NCBI RefSeq assembly: GCF_052076105.1
Contig: NZ_CP197245.1
Span: 3,968,001 to 4,032,000, forward strand
DNA: 64,000 nt
Reading direction: 5' to 3'
Source: Tardiphaga sp052076105
GTDB taxonomy: Bacteria; Pseudomonadota; Alphaproteobacteria; Rhizobiales; Xanthobacteraceae
Shown here piece by piece: positions 36,168 to 45,516 of the stretch. The notes beneath the pieces were generated by a model. It saw only the letters and a list, made by a program, of their open reading frames with translations, did no database searches and was not told the DNA's origin. The number at the start of each line of letters is the position of its first letter. Position 1 is the first letter of the stretch. The position numbers were made by a program, and so were the translations under genes.

Positions 36168-36623
36168 TCAGCCGTTGAGCGCAGCTTTCACCAGACCGCT
36201 GGCTTTGCCGAAATCCATCTGACCGGCATATTTCGCTTTCAGTGCCGCGATCACCTTGCCCATGTCTTTCATGCCGGCCGCACCCGTCGCCGCGATCTCG
36301 GCAGCGATGGCGGACCTGGTCTCGTCCTCCGACATCTGCTGCGGCAGATAGGCGGTGATGACGGCGATTTCCTCGCGCTCCTGGGCGGCGAGTTCGGCGC
36401 GGCCGCCCTTGTCATAGAGCTCGACGGATTCCTGGCGCTGCTTGATCATCTTCTGCAGCAGGCTCAGCAAGTCGGCGTCCGACAGCGGTGGCTTACCCTG
36501 ACCGCGAGCGTCGATATCGGCATTTTTGATGGTCGAATTGACCATGCGAAGCGTCGAAAGCTTGCGCTCGTCCTTGGCCCGCATCGCGTCCTTAACAGCA
36601 TTGTTGATGTCATCGCGCAGCAT
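36168..36623 (-). CDS. GatB/YqeY domain protein
   Basis: A 151-residue YqeY-like protein starting MLRDDINNAVKDAMRAKDERKL and containing TLRMVNSTIKN and the C-terminal helical tail (GKVIAALKAKYAGQMDFGKASGLVK). The family shares the GatB tail domain that binds tRNA in amidotransferases; its own function is not settled. GAGGAGA precedes the ATG at 36623 by 6 bp. The frame is open upstream, but without such a site and into the neighbouring gene. Confidence 0.92.
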   Translation of the reverse strand: MLRDDINNAVKDAMRAKDERKLSTLRMVNSTIKNADIDARGQGKPPLSDADLLSLLQKMIKQRQESVELYDKGGRAELAAQEREEIAVITAYLPQQMSEDETRSAIAAEIAATGAAGMKDMGKVIAALKAKYAGQMDFGKASGLVKAALNG

Positions 36624-36750
36624 CTGCGTCTCCTCTTGCGGCCGCCAATAACAGCGCCAGAACTCGGTTAGCCCCGATCTAAGCGTTTTGAGGGGTATAC
36701 ACAACTGCACCCGTCGGTTCGCCGGGCTGCCCCAGAGCGATTGCCCGAAC

Positions 36751-38376
36751 CTACTGTCGATGGCTGGAGCTGAACTCCGCAACGCCTTCAGACAGCGGCC
36801 CGGGCGCGGTCGCTCCAGCGGCGCGCGGCAGAACCATCATCGCCGATATGGTGGCCGGAATACCGGCCTGGCCCCATAGCCGAGGCTGAACCTCGAAATC
36901 AAACCTGACATGCTGCGGCTCGCGCGCCGCTACCTTGCCCATCCACATCAGGCAATCGGCGTCTGTCGCAAAACACATTGCAGCCCACCCCCTCTGCAGC
37001 GTCGTCGCGCGCGGCATGCCCCAACTGTATTGATACTGAAACGGGCGGCTGTAGACGGGATGGTCAGGGCTGTAAAAGGCCGTAGCGAATGCCAGCCCGT
37101 CGTCGCCACTGATCTGTGGCATTGGCCGGCCTGTCATCTGGTGCCACCGGTCGGTCAGCTCCTGAGCCGCCAGCCGGTAGTAGGTCCGCTCGTTAGGATT
37201 GATGCTGTTGCGGTAGATGGCGTGGATGGGCGCCGCCACGACGGTCGCAATGATGGCGATGCCGGCGACGAACACCACCATATTGACCACATACAGGCGC
37301 TCGAGCGTGAAGCGGGCACCGCATACGACCAAAACGGCAGGCAGGAACAAACCCTGGAGCGCCCATAGCGAAGGCATGTCGGTGCCAAGCGTGACGGTCG
37401 TCACGACCGGCAGCAGCACTGTGCCAATGAACACCCAGAACAGCAGCAGCAACCCTGGACCCATCGCCCGGAAATCGGCAGAAAAATACTTCAGGCGCAG
37501 CTCGGCCGACAAAACCCACACAATGGCCGGCAGCGCCATTGTCGCCGCGAGACCGAGCAAAAACATGCTGGCTTCGATCAGTGACTGACCGAAGTCGATG
37601 CCGCCGTGAACCTGCATGGCATAGGTGAACGGCGCAGCACCGGTCGTCACGAGCCAATGGATGTGCGGCCCAAGGGCAATGAGCCCGGCGAGTGTCGAGA
37701 CCCACGGTGCCCAAGACCTGAAATAGATCGCCCGCTGCGGATGCACGATCGCTGCCAGCGCAAAGCTGCCGACAAGGAAGATCGAATAGTATTTGCCGAG
37801 CATGGCCAGCGCGGCCAGGACACCGGTGGCGGCGGCCCAACCGATGGCCCGCGTTTCATAGGAACGCAGGAAGCAGTAGGTCGCAAGCGGCCAGATCGCG
37901 AGCAACACCGTGTTCGCGTTGAAGCGCTGGGCGTGGAACTGGTAGGCTGGAAGCAGCATCAGCAGCAGCAGCACAACGGCTCGCGAATCGCCGCGCACGA
38001 AGCGGCGTGTAATCAGGTCGACGGCCCAGAGCGCCACCGCCGCGTTGGTCATCGACAGCAATTGGAACGACCAATCGGTCAGCGGGAAAACCAGCGTCCA
38101 CAGCCGCGCAACCCAGCCCATCAAGGGCGGATGTTTGGGATACCCCCATGCGAAGTCGCGGCCAAGCGTCCAGGTTTCCAGCGCATCCGCATGCAGATCG
38201 CCGCTCTGATAGGCGATCACCAGAAACAGCAGCCAGATTCCCGCGAAGCTGACGATCAGCGCAGGAATCGTCCAGCCCGTCTCGATACCATCGAGCCAGG
38301 TCAGGAACGGCCGGCGCCAGCGGGCCGGCGCAATGGCCGAGCGCGCGGCCATCTTGGCGAAATAGTCCAATTGCAC
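36751..38376 (-). CDS. Glycosyltransferase family 39-like membrane protein
   Basis: A 541-residue polytopic protein with about ten hydrophobic segments. The first periplasmic loop contains GDLHADALETWTLGRDFAWGYPKHPPLMGW, the acidic D...E pair and PKHPPL motif of PMT_2/ArnT-type transferases (quoted in part: WGYPKHPPLMGW). Such enzymes move a sugar from a polyprenyl-phosphate donor to lipid or protein on the periplasmic face. A soluble C-terminal domain of about 140 residues follows. The start codon is GTG at 38376 with no clear site; an ATG at 38352 is an alternative. Confidence 0.85.
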   Translation of the reverse strand: MQLDYFAKMAARSAIAPARWRRPFLTWLDGIETGWTIPALIVSFAGIWLLFLVIAYQSGDLHADALETWTLGRDFAWGYPKHPPLMGWVARLWTLVFPLTDWSFQLLSMTNAAVALWAVDLITRRFVRGDSRAVVLLLLMLLPAYQFHAQRFNANTVLLAIWPLATYCFLRSYETRAIGWAAATGVLAALAMLGKYYSIFLVGSFALAAIVHPQRAIYFRSWAPWVSTLAGLIALGPHIHWLVTTGAAPFTYAMQVHGGIDFGQSLIEASMFLLGLAATMALPAIVWVLSAELRLKYFSADFRAMGPGLLLLFWVFIGTVLLPVVTTVTLGTDMPSLWALQGLFLPAVLVVCGARFTLERLYVVNMVVFVAGIAIIATVVAAPIHAIYRNSINPNERTYYRLAAQELTDRWHQMTGRPMPQISGDDGLAFATAFYSPDHPVYSRPFQYQYSWGMPRATTLQRGWAAMCFATDADCLMWMGKVAAREPQHVRFDFEVQPRLWGQAGIPATISAMMVLPRAAGATAPGPLSEGVAEFSSSHRQ

Positions 38377-38686
38377 TGAAATATCCGGAAATACGGCGAA
38401 GTTGTAGCTTGCTACCGGCGAAACTGAGTTCCGGCAAGCATGCGTAATTATAATTAGTTGATTTTACATCTCATTCTGCAAGTTACGCGTTATCGGCGTG
38501 CAAGTTGCGCTGGACAACCGGAACGCCATAGTTTTGCCAGATAAGATATTATTCCTTCACGAGGCTCTGTTCGGCGCCCGTTCATGGAGCCGGCGCGGAT
38601 TGCTACCCCTCCAGGCCATAGCTGACGTGTGAATCCTGCCGTTCCGGCTTTGACGGCGGCGGATGCCCGGACTATGTAGTCCCCTC
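38377..38686. other. Divergent upstream region of carA and the glycosyltransferase gene
   Basis: A 310-bp gap with several regulatory-looking elements. These are a GTAGC-TT-GCTAC inverted repeat at 38404-38415, an AT-rich palindrome TAATTATAATTA near 38443, and two direct copies of TGCAAGTT(A/G)CGC at 38477-38488 and 38499-38510 (22 bp apart). No gene is seen. The repeats are probably regulator sites for one of the two divergent promoters. Confidence 0.45.
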
Positions 38687-39877
38687 ATGACCCCCTCAGA
38701 AACATCTTCAGCCTGGCCGGACCACAAACCGACCGCGCTCCTCGTGCTCGCCGACGGCACTGTGCTGGAAGGCTTCGGCCTCGGCGCGGAAGGCCAGGCC
38801 GTGGGCGAAGTCTGCTTCAACACGGCGATGACCGGTTATGAGGAAATCCTCACCGATCCATCCTATGCCGGACAGCTCATCACCTTCACCTTCCCGCATA
38901 TCGGTAATGTCGGTACCAACGACGAGGATATCGAGACGGTGAACATGGCGGCGACGCCAGGCGCCCGCGGCGTGATCCTCCGGTCGGCGATCACCGATCC
39001 GTCGAATTTCCGCTCGTCCCGGCACCTCGACACCTGGCTGAAGGCTCGCGGCATTATCGGCATTTCCGGCATAGACACCCGCGCCTTGACCGCGCTGATC
39101 CGTAACAAGGGCATGCCCAATGCGGTGATCGCCCATGCCAAGGACGGCAAGTTCGACCTCCACGGCCTGAAGGAAGAAGCACGCGAATGGCCGGGCCTCG
39201 AAGGCATGGACCTGGTGCCGATGGTGACGTCCGCCCAGCGCTTCACCTGGGACGAGACACCGTGGGAATGGAACAAGGGTTTCGGTCGCCAGACCGCGCC
39301 GGAATTCAACGTCGTCGCCATCGATTACGGCATCAAGCGCAACATCCTGCGCCTCCTGGCCGGCGAAGGCTGCAAGGTCACGGTCGTTCCGGCCACGACC
39401 TCGGCTGAAGAGATCATGGCGCTGAAGCCGGACGGTGTGTTCCTATCGAATGGCCCCGGCGATCCGGCCGAGACGGGTAAGTATGCCGTCCCGGTGATCA
39501 AAGAGGTGATCAATTCCGGCGTGCCGACTTTCGGCATCTGCCTCGGTCACCAGATGCTCGGCCTCGCGGTCGGCGCCAAGACCAAGAAGATGCATCAGGG
39601 CCATCACGGCGCCAATCACCCGGTCAAGGACGAGACCACCGGCAAGGTGGAAATCACCTCGATGAACCACGGCTTCGCGGTGGACGAGGCGACGCTGCCG
39701 AAGGGCGCGACGCAGACCCATATCTCGCTGTTCGACGGCTCCAATTGCGGCATCCAGCTCGACGGCAAGCCGGTGTTCTCGGTGCAGTACCACCCGGAAG
39801 CATCCCCCGGCCCACGCGACTCGCACTATTTGTTCAAGCGGTTCGCGGATTTGATGCGGGCGAAGAAGGCGTCGTAA
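38687..39877 (+). CDS. carA: Carbamoyl-phosphate synthase small subunit
   Basis: A 396-residue glutaminase subunit that supplies ammonia to CarB for arginine and pyrimidine synthesis. The N-terminal CPSase domain shows LVLADGTVLEGFGLG and FNTAMTGYEEILTDPSYAGQ. The C-terminal amidotransferase domain has the nucleophile Cys near 285 in FGICLGHQMLGLA and the late His/Glu pair in QYHPEASPGP. ATG at 38687 is preferred to an in-frame start eight codons earlier. carB is not in the window; a palindromic repeat and unrelated genes follow. Confidence 0.96.
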   Translation: MTPSETSSAWPDHKPTALLVLADGTVLEGFGLGAEGQAVGEVCFNTAMTGYEEILTDPSYAGQLITFTFPHIGNVGTNDEDIETVNMAATPGARGVILRSAITDPSNFRSSRHLDTWLKARGIIGISGIDTRALTALIRNKGMPNAVIAHAKDGKFDLHGLKEEAREWPGLEGMDLVPMVTSAQRFTWDETPWEWNKGFGRQTAPEFNVVAIDYGIKRNILRLLAGEGCKVTVVPATTSAEEIMALKPDGVFLSNGPGDPAETGKYAVPVIKEVINSGVPTFGICLGHQMLGLAVGAKTKKMHQGHHGANHPVKDETTGKVEITSMNHGFAVDEATLPKGATQTHISLFDGSNCGIQLDGKPVFSVQYHPEASPGPRDSHYLFKRFADLMRAKKAS

Positions 39878-39894
39878 GACCTAAGCCCATCAGT

Positions 39895-39980
39895 CGTCAT
39901 TGCGAGCGCAGCGAAGCAATCCAGCTTTGCTGCGCTTTTTATTTCTGGATTGCTTCGTCGCTACGCTCCTCGCAATGACG
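39895..39980. repeat. Inverted repeat CGTCATTGCGAG...CTCGCAATGACG
   Basis: Arms of about 30-35 bp (CGTCATTGCGAGCGCAGCGA and its inverted partner ending CTACGCTCCTCGCAATGACG) surround a short T-rich loop near GCTTTTTATTTC. This is a commonly seen dispersed palindrome in this bacterial group, placed here just after carA. It could end the carA transcript. Confidence 0.8.
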
Positions 39981-40062
39981 TGGATAGACCAGGCGGCAAT
40001 GCCGCTGGCGGACGCGTTTTCCATTTTTTATGATGCCCATCATCATAAAAAGGAAGCGCACG

Positions 40063-40557
40063 ATGACCGACACGCCGTCCCCCCACTACGACGTCGTGCC
40101 CACCAGCCTGATGGCCTCAATGCCGGGGCTCGATTTCGTGCGCAAGATCTTCTCCGGCGAACTGCCGCAGCCGCCAATCATGGAGAATGTCGAGCCGTTT
40201 GACTCCACAATCGAGGCCGGTGTTGTCGTATTTCACAGCGTCCCCGGTTTCCGGCATTACAATCCGATCGGCTCGGTGCATGGCGGCTACGCCGCGATCC
40301 TGCTGGATTCGGCGATGGGCCTCGCCGTGCACACCATGCTGCCTGTCGGCACCGGTTACACCACGCTGGAATTCAAGATCAGCTTCATTCGCGGCATGAG
40401 CAAGGATAGCGGCACCGTGCGCACCGAAGGCCGCACGCTGAATGTCGGTCGCCGCGCCGCAACGGCGGAAGCGCGCATCACCGACGCGAAAGGCCGCCTG
40501 CTGGCGCACGCGACCACGACATGCCTGGTGTTCGAGATTCCGAAGGACGCGGCCTGA
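40063..40557 (+). CDS. PaaI-type hotdog-fold thioesterase
   Basis: A 164-residue hotdog protein. The motif HYNPIGSVHGGYAAILLDSAMG contains the HGG and D of the PaaI/4HBT active site (quoted in part: GSVHGGYAAILLDSAMG). LEFKISFIRGM and GRTLNVGRRAATAEARI follow. It should hydrolyse an acyl- or aryl-CoA. AGGA lies about 8 bp before ATG 40063. Its position between carA and an unrelated ATPase does not reveal the substrate. Confidence 0.88.
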   Translation: MTDTPSPHYDVVPTSLMASMPGLDFVRKIFSGELPQPPIMENVEPFDSTIEAGVVVFHSVPGFRHYNPIGSVHGGYAAILLDSAMGLAVHTMLPVGTGYTTLEFKISFIRGMSKDSGTVRTEGRTLNVGRRAATAEARITDAKGRLLAHATTTCLVFEIPKDAA

Positions 40558-40663
40558 GGACAATGTCCAAAGCCGTGTGGAACTCGGAGCGACTCGCCGC
40601 ATACGCTCGACGGACCGCGCTCTGGTTGGTAAGCCCTCTGCGCAAGGAGACCTGAGTCGAGAC

Positions 40664-42163
40664 ATGACCGTTGCGATCGAGATGGGGCATACGACGTCAG
40701 GCGCCCCGGCGGCTCTGGACCTTGAGGAACTGCTGGCGACGCGCCTGCTCGTACAGGGCAATTCGGGTTCCGGAAAATCGCATCTGCTGCGCCGGCTGCT
40801 CGAACAGAGCGCCCCCTGGGTGCAGCAAACCATCATCGACCCCGAAGGCGATTTCGTTTCACTGGCTGAGCGATTCGGTCATCTGGTGATCGATGCCGAG
40901 GCGCATACCGAGCGCGGGTTGCAGGCCGCCGGCGAACGCGCGCGCATGCATCGCGTCTCCACCGTGCTCAATCTTGAAGGCCTCGACGCCGAGAACCAGA
41001 TGCGCCGCGCAGCGGCCTTTCTTGGCGGACTGTTCGACGCGCCCCGCGACCACTGGTACCCGATGCTTGTGGTGGTGGACGAGGCTCAACTCTTCGCCCC
41101 GGCTGTCGCCGGCGAGGTGTCCGACGAAGCGCGCAAGCTCTCGCTCGGCGCCATGACCAACCTGATGTGCCGCGGCCGCAAGCGCGGCCTTGCAGGCGTC
41201 ATCGCGACACAGCGACTGGCGAAGCTTGCCAAGAATGTCGCGGCCGAAGCATCGAATTTCCTGATGGGCCGCACCTTCCTCGATATCGACATGGCACGCG
41301 CCGCCGATCTGCTGGGCATGGAGCGACGGCAGGCCGAATCCTTCCGCGACCTCGAGCGTGGCCAGTTCATGGCGCTGGGCCCCGCCCTCTCCCGTCGTCC
41401 GCTTGGCCTGCGCATCGGTGTAACCGAAACAAGCCCGCGCAACGCCACCCCGCGCCTGATGCCACTGCCGGAAGCGACACTCGACGACGTACGTGCCACG
41501 ATTCTCGCAGCGCCGCCGCCGGAGCCTGCTCGGCCGCAGCGCCGTGCACCATCATCGCCGGATCTGCTCGGCCAGCTCATGGCGGCGAAGTCTGCCGCGC
41601 TGGAGCTTCGGCCGGACGTGGCAGAGACGCCGATCAGCGCCGAGGAGCTGGCGGAACGGCGCGTGCGCGTTGACCGGGTTCTGCAGGCCCTGATGGCGGA
41701 GCCTGATGCAGGCTTCCGGGTGGTTGGCGTGCTCTATCAGGAATTCGTGGTCCGCTGCCGCATCGAGGGGCTCGGCGCTGCCGTGCCAGACCTCGATGAC
41801 TTCCGCCGCATGCTGACGCGCGCCCGCGCCGGGCTCGGCTCCGACATGGCCAACGATGACGGCTGGCAGGACGTCTCGGTCCGCGCCTCGATCCTGCCCG
41901 AGGATATGCAGGGCGTCTTCATGATGATCGCCCGCGCCGCCAAGGAAGGCTGGCCCTGCCCGAGCAATGCCGCGATCGCCCGCGCCTATGGCTCGCATTC
42001 GCTGCGCCGTGCACAACGTCTGCTGACCTATATCGAGGAGCAGGGTCTCATCGTGTGCCAGCTTGATGGCGCCGGCCGGCGCATCGTGACGCTTGTCGAA
42101 CTGGCCTGGGCTACGGCACCCGGGGATCCCAATGCCGAGGAAGCTGCGGCCGAGCAGGCCTAA
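40664..42163 (+). CDS. HerA-like (DUF87) ATPase
   Basis: A 499-residue P-loop ATPase. Walker A is GNSGSGKSH at 32-40 and Walker B is MLVVVDEAQLF around 134-144. RGRKRGLAGVIATQRLAKL follows as the typical HerA/VirB4-like sensor segment. Residues beyond about 310 form a domain that ends in a possible winged-helix (AIARAYGSHSLRRAQRLLTYIEEQGLI). HerA proteins usually partner the nuclease NurA in DNA processing, but no nurA is adjacent. ATG at 40664 follows AAGGAG at slightly long spacing. The role here is unassigned. Confidence 0.8.
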   Translation: MTVAIEMGHTTSGAPAALDLEELLATRLLVQGNSGSGKSHLLRRLLEQSAPWVQQTIIDPEGDFVSLAERFGHLVIDAEAHTERGLQAAGERARMHRVSTVLNLEGLDAENQMRRAAAFLGGLFDAPRDHWYPMLVVVDEAQLFAPAVAGEVSDEARKLSLGAMTNLMCRGRKRGLAGVIATQRLAKLAKNVAAEASNFLMGRTFLDIDMARAADLLGMERRQAESFRDLERGQFMALGPALSRRPLGLRIGVTETSPRNATPRLMPLPEATLDDVRATILAAPPPEPARPQRRAPSSPDLLGQLMAAKSAALELRPDVAETPISAEELAERRVRVDRVLQALMAEPDAGFRVVGVLYQEFVVRCRIEGLGAAVPDLDDFRRMLTRARAGLGSDMANDDGWQDVSVRASILPEDMQGVFMMIARAAKEGWPCPSNAAIARAYGSHSLRRAQRLLTYIEEQGLIVCQLDGAGRRIVTLVELAWATAPGDPNAEEAAAEQA

Positions 42164-42169
42164 GCCGTT

Positions 42170-43609
42170 TCAGTCCGCCGAGAAACCGAACGGAACGTTC
42201 AGGGTCCTGAAATCATCGGGCAGCAGTTCGCGCCCGATCGGAAGCGCCGAGCGCGCGGCACATCTTGGGCGATGACAGACACGGCACGCGACACCGATCG
42301 GTGTGGGCGCATCCGCTCGCGGCGCCGATGCGTCGCGCGTGTAGATCAACTGACCCGCATATTCGGCCGCGCAACCGATCGCGATGGCGCGCTCGACACG
42401 TTGTGCGCCGTAAGCACCACCGCCGGCGGTGACGGTACGGGCAATCGAAAAGAAGCGCTGCCCATCCGGCAATTCCAGCCACTGCGTAACAATCTGGCGC
42501 GGCGTCCGGAAAACATCGTGCACCGACCACAGCGGACATGCACCACCGTGTTTCGCAAATGGAAAGCCTGCACCATCGAGCAGCTTGGAAATATTGCCGG
42601 CTGGATCGACGCGGATCAGAAAGAACGGGACCTTTTCGGCACCCGGCCGCTGCAGCGTCGTGATGCGATGCGCGGTCTGTTCGAAACTGGCACCGAATTG
42701 ACGCGCCAGCGCTTCGAGATCGTAGCGCCGCGTCTCGGCTGCACGCGCGAAGGCTGCATAGGGCATGATCAACGCCGCGGCGGCGTAGCCTGCAAGCGCG
42801 CGGCGCGCCAGCAGCTCTGCGCTCTTCGTAGTGAACTGGCCGTCCTCGAGCGCGGTGCCGATCTCGTTTTCCATTTCGAGATAAGCGAGTTGCTGCGCCA
42901 ACTGGAAATGGAGGCTTGCGGTATCGAGCGAATCCTCAAGTAGCAACTGCTTGCGATGCAGATCCAGTCGCCTGACTGAGCCGAGCATGACGTCGGGCGG
43001 CAGGTACCGGACCTGCAGCTTGTGCCGGGTCTTGAGGCGCTCGATAAAACCGCTCGGGCCTGACGTCGCCTGCACGAGGCGCTCGGCGGCATCATCGATC
43101 ACAGCGAAATTGTTACGGCGTGCGGCAAGGAAGCGTCTGACCTCAGCCACGGGATCATTGGCATCGAAGCCCTCACTGCCCGCAGGTGACGCGACACCCG
43201 TAAGCGCCGGAGCGCGCCGATCCGCCAGCGCGAGCTGCTCCTCGCGATAGGCCGTGTAGAGGCGCAGGAACGCCTCGGCCATGCCGGGATAGCTCACCGC
43301 CAGATCGCTGATTTCGAGCGCGGGGATATCGATGTCCGAGAACATCGGCTCTTTCAGGATCGACTGCATCCGCGCCGTATTGTCGGCGCCGCCATCGCCG
43401 GCGAGATCAGCCAGATCGATGGTGTAGGTGCGCGCCAGACGAAGGAGCATGTCCGCCGTCATCGGTCGCTGGTTGCGCTCCAGCAGCGCGACATAAGGCG
43501 CGGAAATCTCGAGATCAGCCGCCATATCGGCCTGGGTCAGGCCCAAATCGCGGCGAAGCCGCCGTAATCGGGGGCCCATGAACACCGAACGACCAGCCGA
43601 GGTGGCCAT
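42170..43609 (-). CDS. ScfR/RamB-type XRE regulator (short-chain fatty acid responsive)
   Basis: A 479-residue regulator. The N-terminal helix-turn-helix (RRLRRDLGLTQADMAADLEISAPYVALLERNQRP, about 13-50; key part TQADMAADLEISAPYVALLE) is followed by an IrrE/ImmA-like region and a DUF2083 domain that ends with a Cys cluster (GVACRVCHRPRCAAR). This is the architecture of RamB/PrpC-type regulators of acetate and glyoxylate genes. It is divergent from isocitrate lyase across 147 bp with symmetric sites, so it is probably its regulator. ATG at 43609 is preferred over an in-frame TTG. Confidence 0.9.
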   Translation of the reverse strand: MATSAGRSVFMGPRLRRLRRDLGLTQADMAADLEISAPYVALLERNQRPMTADMLLRLARTYTIDLADLAGDGGADNTARMQSILKEPMFSDIDIPALEISDLAVSYPGMAEAFLRLYTAYREEQLALADRRAPALTGVASPAGSEGFDANDPVAEVRRFLAARRNNFAVIDDAAERLVQATSGPSGFIERLKTRHKLQVRYLPPDVMLGSVRRLDLHRKQLLLEDSLDTASLHFQLAQQLAYLEMENEIGTALEDGQFTTKSAELLARRALAGYAAAALIMPYAAFARAAETRRYDLEALARQFGASFEQTAHRITTLQRPGAEKVPFFLIRVDPAGNISKLLDGAGFPFAKHGGACPLWSVHDVFRTPRQIVTQWLELPDGQRFFSIARTVTAGGGAYGAQRVERAIAIGCAAEYAGQLIYTRDASAPRADAPTPIGVACRVCHRPRCAARSALPIGRELLPDDFRTLNVPFGFSAD

Positions 43610-43625
43610 TGCGCACTCCAATACC

Positions 43626-43673
43626 TTGTAACTACCTTACAGACTTACACGCGATATTTGTAAAGTATGACAA
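43626..43673. promoter_or_regulatory. Candidate operator sites for isocitrate lyase control
   Basis: An inverted repeat TTGT-N8-ACAA at 43658-43673 (TTGTAAAGTATGACAA) lies in the divergent region, and a related TTGTAA half-site occurs at 43626-43631. Position upstream of aceA and adjacent to the regulator start fits RamB-type binding. The sites are inferred from symmetry only. Confidence 0.4.
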
Positions 43674-43756
43674 GTTATCTGCGTTCCGTCTAGCGGCTGC
43701 CAATCCCGCGCTTACAACCAAGGACAGGTTTTTCGTCAGCCAAAGGGATCAAGACC

Positions 43757-45388
43757 ATGAACTTCCAGCCACGCGGAATCAGCAACCAGACCAGCCCCGG
43801 CTCCTATGCGAGCGAGGTCGAGGCGGCGGCAGCGCTGCTCAAGACCCAGCCGACCTGGAACGGCGTGGGCGCCGAGGCTGTCGCGCGCATGCGCCTGCAG
43901 AACCGATTCAAGACCGGCCTCGACATCGCCCGCTTTACCGCGGCGCAGATGCGGGCGGACATGGCGCGCTACGATCAGGATGCCACTAAGTATACTCAGT
44001 CCCTCGGCTGCTGGCATGGCTTCATCGCGCAGCAGAAGCTGATCTCGGTGAAGAAGCACTTCGGCACCACCGACCGCACCTATCTCTATCTGTCGGGCTG
44101 GATGATCGCGGCGCTGCGTTCGGAATTCGGCCCGCTGCCCGACCAGTCGATGCACGAGAAGACCTCGGTGCCGGCACTGATCGAGGAACTCTACACCTTC
44201 CTGCGTCAGGCAGATTCCCGCGAACTCAGCAACACGTTCCGGGCGCTCGATGCGGCCCGCAAGGCCGGCGACAATGCCAAGGCCGAAGAGCTGATCGCCT
44301 CGATCGATAGCTTCCAGACCCATGTCGTTCCGGTCATCGCCGATATCGATGCTGGCTTCGGCAATGCGGAGGCGACCTATCTGCTCGCCAAGAAGATGAT
44401 CGAGGCCGGCGCCTGCGCGCTGCAGATCGAGAACCAGGTCTCGGACGAGAAGCAGTGCGGTCATCAGGACGGCAAGGTCACCGTGCCGCATGAGGTCTTC
44501 CTGGCGAAGATCCGCGCGTGCCGTCACGCCTTCCTCGAACTCGGTGTCGAAGACGGCATCGTCGTCACCCGCACCGACTCGCTCGGCGCCGGTCTCACGC
44601 AGCAGATCGCTGTCAGCCACAAGCCCGGCGATCTCGGCGACCAGTACAACAGCTTCCTCGATTGCGAGGAAGTCGATGCATCGAACATCGGCAATGGCGA
44701 TGTCGTCATCACCCGCAATGGCAAGCTGATGCGTCCGAAGCGTCTGCCGAGCAATCTCTACCAGTTCCGCGAAGGCACCGGTCAGGATCGCGTCGTGCTC
44801 GACTGCATCACCTCGCTGCAGAACGGCTCCGACTTGCTCTGGATCGAAACCGAGCGCCCGAATGTCGAGCAGATCGCCGTGATGGTCGATCGCATTCGCG
44901 AAGTCGTGCCGAATGCGAAGCTGGCCTACAACAACTCGCCGTCCTTCAACTGGACGCTGAACTTCCGTTGGCAGGTGTTCGACGAGATGAAGACGGCCGG
45001 CAAGGATGTCAGCAAGTACAACCGCGCCGAACTGATGAAGGCGGAATATGACGACACCGAACTGGCGAAGCAGGCCGACGAACTGATCCGCACCTTCCAG
45101 GCGGATTCGGCGAAGCGCGCCGGCATCTTCCACCACCTGATCACGCTGCCGACCTATCACACGGCAGCGCTGTCCACCGACACGCTCGCCAAGGCCTATT
45201 TCGGCGAGCAAGGCATGCTGGGCTACGTCAAGAATGTTCAGCGCGAGGAGATCCGTCAGGGCATCGCCTGCGTGAAGCATCAGAACATGGCCGGCTCCGA
45301 TATCGGCGACGACCACAAGGAATATTTCGCCGGCGAAGCAGCCCTGAAGGCCGGCGGTGCGCACAACACGATGAACCAGTTCGGCTAA
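43757..45388 (+). CDS. aceA: Isocitrate lyase
   Basis: A 543-residue isocitrate lyase that cleaves isocitrate to succinate and glyoxylate in the glyoxylate bypass, allowing growth on acetate and fatty acids. The catalytic cysteine is C234 in DEKQCGHQDGK, flanked by the metal-binding DIDAGFGN (about 197-204). The length and the KQCGH form match the Pseudomonas-type enzyme rather than the shorter E. coli type. A terminator follows the stop. Its product pathway would link to the acetyl-CoA produced by the two beta-oxidation loci here. Confidence 0.95.
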   Translation: MNFQPRGISNQTSPGSYASEVEAAAALLKTQPTWNGVGAEAVARMRLQNRFKTGLDIARFTAAQMRADMARYDQDATKYTQSLGCWHGFIAQQKLISVKKHFGTTDRTYLYLSGWMIAALRSEFGPLPDQSMHEKTSVPALIEELYTFLRQADSRELSNTFRALDAARKAGDNAKAEELIASIDSFQTHVVPVIADIDAGFGNAEATYLLAKKMIEAGACALQIENQVSDEKQCGHQDGKVTVPHEVFLAKIRACRHAFLELGVEDGIVVTRTDSLGAGLTQQIAVSHKPGDLGDQYNSFLDCEEVDASNIGNGDVVITRNGKLMRPKRLPSNLYQFREGTGQDRVVLDCITSLQNGSDLLWIETERPNVEQIAVMVDRIREVVPNAKLAYNNSPSFNWTLNFRWQVFDEMKTAGKDVSKYNRAELMKAEYDDTELAKQADELIRTFQADSAKRAGIFHHLITLPTYHTAALSTDTLAKAYFGEQGMLGYVKNVQREEIRQGIACVKHQNMAGSDIGDDHKEYFAGEAALKAGGAHNTMNQFG

Positions 45389-45412
45389 TCGTTACGGTTC
45401 AGCTCATCGTAA

Positions 45413-45450
45413 AAATCAGCCTGGGATCTTGTCAGATCCCAGGCTGATTT
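45413..45450. terminator. Bidirectional terminator between aceA and the catabolic operon
   Basis: A perfect 16-bp stem AAATCAGCCTGGGATC with loop TTGTCA. On the minus strand the stem is followed by TTTTTACG, a good U-run, while on the plus strand it is followed by CGTTTC. It separates convergent transcription units. Confidence 0.9.
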
Positions 45451-45516
45451 CGTTTCGGCGTTCAAATGCCGAACGACTGTCTCGCCAACAGGCGAGGTGT
45501 CGACCTCCCATCGCGC

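Noticed and set aside
43736..45364. A 542-codon frame opposite isocitrate lyase
   Set aside because: Mirror frame of aceA; codon bias and motifs support the plus-strand gene only.
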